Below are positions 5,721-7,373 of a stretch of 7,373 nucleotides of DNA, one piece after another. The notes below the pieces were generated by a model. That model did no database searches and was not told the origin of the DNA. It was given only the letters and a program-made list of their open reading frames with translations. The number at the start of each line of letters is the position of its first letter. Positions within the stretch are counted from its first letter, which is position 1. Source of the DNA: Pseudonocardiales bacterium (lineage in GTDB: Bacteria; Actinomycetota; Actinomycetes; Mycobacteriales; Pseudonocardiaceae); contig JAODNG010000038.1 of assembly GCA_025465385.1 (NCBI GenBank), forward strand, positions 1 through 7,373, written 5' to 3'. The position numbers and the translations under genes are program-made.

Positions 5721-7373
5721 TCAGTATCGGCAGCGGAGTACGAGCATCGCCCGCGCCTGCACACGCAACTTGCCGCCAGGCACGGCGTCACGCTGCTTGC
5801 GCCGGGCGTTCGCCAGCAGCGGGTCGGTGGTATCCACCATGATTTCCCAGCTGCGGCCATAGGCCGAATCCGGAAGGGTGAACGTGGCTTGCCGGTGGTA
5901 GGCATTGATGAGCAGGAGGAAGGAGTCGTCGACGATCCGTTCACCGAGATCATCAACTTCGGGGATACCCCGGCCGTTGAGGAAGATCCCGACGCTCTTG
6001 GTGGACGGGACATTCCAGTCCTCCTCGCTCATCTGCTGGCCGTCGGGGCGCAGCCAGGCGATGTCCTCGATGTTGGAGCCGCGGATCGAGCGGCCCTGAA
6101 AAAACCGGCGACGACGGAACACCGGGTGATCAGCGCGCAGTCGGGCGAGTTGGGCGGTGAACTCGGTGAGGACGGAGTTCAGCCGCGCCTCGTCCCAGTC
6201 CACCCAGCTGATCTTGCCGTCCTGGCAGTAGACGTTGTTGTTGCCCTCTTGAGTCCGGCCCAGCTCGTCGCCGTGCGCGAGCATCGGAACTCCTTGGGAC
6301 AGCAACAGGGTGGTCAGAAAATTGCGTTTCTGACGTTCCCGCAACGCGATAATCCTGCCGACGTCAGTGGGACCCTCGACGCCGCAATTCCACGAACGAT
6401 TGTGGCTCTCACCGTCGCGATTACCTTCGCCATTCTCCTCATTATGTTTCTCGTTGTAGGACACCAGATCGTTCAACGTGAACCCGTCGTGCGCCGTCAC
6501 AAAATTAATCGAGGCGATGGGGCGGCGGCCGTCTGCTTCATAGAGATCCGATGAGCCGCTAAATCGAGAAGCGAACTCAGCCAGCGTACCCGGTTCGCCG
6601 CGCCAAAAATCGCGTACAGTATCCCGGTACTTACCATTCCATTCCGTCCACAACGGCGGGAAGCCACCGACCTGATAACCGCCCTCCCCGACGTCCCACG
6701 GTTCAGCGATCAGCTTGACCTGGCTGACCACCGGATCCTGATTCACCAGATCGAAGAACGCCGACAGCCGGTCCACCTCATGGAACTCCCGAGCCAGAGT
6801 GGCCGCAAGGTCGAAACGGAACCCATCGACGTGCATGTCAAGCACCCAGTACCGCAACGAATCCATGATCAGCCGCAGCGACTCGTGATGCCGAACATTG
6901 AGACTGTTTCCGGTACCCGTGGTGTCGTAATAGTGTTTCAGGTCACCGTCGACCAGCCGATAGTAGGCCGGGTTGTCGATACCTCGAAAAGAAAGCGTCG
7001 GTCCGAGATGGTTGCCCTCTGCAGTGTGGTTGTAGACCACATCGAGAATGACCTCGATGCCGGCCCGGTGCAGCGCCCGGACCATGGCCTTGAATTCTTG
7101 AACCTGCTGCCCCCGCGTGCCGAAGCAAGCATAGTCGTTGTGCGGGGCGAAGAAGCCGATGGTGTTGTAACCCCAGTAGTTGGACAGTCCACGCTCGACC
7201 AGCGTGGAGTCGTGTACGAACTGGTGCACCGGCATCAGCTCCACCGCGGTCACGCCCAGCCGGGTCAGGTGCTCGATGACCGAGGGGTGGGCCAGCCCGG
7301 CGTAGGTGCCCCGCTGGTCGGCGGGCACGTCCGGGTGGCGCAGGGTCAGGCCGCGGACGTGCGCCTCGTAGAT
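5721..7373 (-). CDS. glgX: Glycogen debranching enzyme GlgX/TreX (GH13), N-terminus beyond window
   Basis: The frame stays open to the right edge, giving 550 residues plus stop. Mycobacterial GlgX/TreX is about 700 aa, so roughly 150 N-terminal residues, including the CBM48-type domain, are outside. The fragment opens with the conserved IYEAHVRGLT block. All four GH13 regions are intact: DVVYNH (fragment residues 111-116), VDGFRFDLA with nucleophile D188, IAEPWD with acid/base E224, and FVTAHDGF with H295-D296. Isoamylase-type features follow, such as NEENGEGNRDG, GVPMLAHGDELGRTQ and NNNVYCQD. The enzyme hydrolyses alpha-1,6 branches in glycogen in the cytoplasm, supplying maltodextrins to the TreY/TreZ trehalose route or to phosphorylase. 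Here no treY or treZ follows: the next gene is the convergent lipoprotein gene 44 nt away. Whether this is the main copy or a second paralogue cannot be told. An internal GTG at 7328 is not the true start. Confidence 0.93.
   Translation of the reverse strand: MYEAHVRGLTLRHPDVPADQRGTYAGLAHPSVIEHLTRLGVTAVELMPVHQFVHDSTLVERGLSNYWGYNTIGFFAPHNDYACFGTRGQQVQEFKAMVRALHRAGIEVILDVVYNHTAEGNHLGPTLSFRGIDNPAYYRLVDGDLKHYYDTTGTGNSLNVRHHESLRLIMDSLRYWVLDMHVDGFRFDLAATLAREFHEVDRLSAFFDLVNQDPVVSQVKLIAEPWDVGEGGYQVGGFPPLWTEWNGKYRDTVRDFWRGEPGTLAEFASRFSGSSDLYEADGRRPIASINFVTAHDGFTLNDLVSYNEKHNEENGEGNRDGESHNRSWNCGVEGPTDVGRIIALRERQKRNFLTTLLLSQGVPMLAHGDELGRTQEGNNNVYCQDGKISWVDWDEARLNSVLTEFTAQLARLRADHPVFRRRRFFQGRSIRGSNIEDIAWLRPDGQQMSEEDWNVPSTKSVGIFLNGRGIPEVDDLGERIVDDSFLLLINAYHRQATFTLPDSAYGRSWEIMVDTTDPLLANARRKQRDAVPGGKLRVQARAMLVLRCRY

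Noticed and set aside
5703..6554. Plus-strand open frame of 283 codons opposite glgX
   Set aside because: It is antisense to intact GH13 catalytic regions. A hydrophobic patch near its end is the complement of coding sequence and not evidence of a membrane protein.
1..7373. CRISPR array, tRNA/rRNA genes, insertion sequence or prophage genes
   Set aside because: No regularly spaced repeats, no cloverleaf with matching arms, no transposase or integrase motif and no terminal repeats with target duplications were found on reading both strands.

Overview
The window is GC-rich DNA with GTG starts, strong G-rich ribosome binding sites and protein families typical of mycobacteria. These families are an Rv2671-like RibD/DHFR-analogue reductase, a FolP2-type dihydropteroate synthase homologue, an Rv0862c-like XPB-associated protein, a DUF3761 lipoprotein and a GlgX/TreX debranching enzyme. 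I infer a Mycobacterium or close relative (Mycobacteriales). The species cannot be fixed from the sequence alone.

Layout, left to right. (1) Positions 1-1612, minus strand: a FolP2-like gene (1612 to 725) is followed by an Rv2671-like reductase (725 to beyond the left edge). Stop and start overlap as TGATG, so this is a translationally coupled pair of folate/pterin-type enzymes. (2) Positions 1765-2463, minus strand: a 232-aa di-iron protein of the alternative oxidase (AOX) superfamily in which all six expected iron ligands can be read (E66, E111, H114, E168, E215, H218). (3) Positions 2580-4913, minus strand: a 777-aa protein with an XPB/Ssl2-type helicase-associated domain and a short WYL-like C-terminus. 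(4) Positions 4914-5170: a divergent intergenic region crowded with inverted repeats, including a nested 50-nt structure. (5) Positions 5171-5677, plus strand: a proline/alanine-rich lipoprotein ending in a DUF3761 domain. (6) Positions 5678-5720: a short convergent gap with an 18-bp perfect palindrome, a likely two-way terminator. (7) Positions 5721 to the right edge, minus strand: glgX, lacking its N-terminus because the window ends.

The genes do not form one pathway. The coupled folP2/reductase pair is the clearest functional unit. The AOX-like gene lies 152 nt upstream of it on the same strand and may or may not share a transcript. It is the most notable gene, because AOX is not part of the known mycobacterial respiratory chain (bcc-aa3 and bd oxidases). 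The XPB-associated protein and glgX are housekeeping-type genes found here without their usual partners (ercc3; treY/treZ) in view. No tRNA, rRNA, CRISPR array, insertion sequence or prophage gene was seen. No gene-free stretch exceeds 300 bases.
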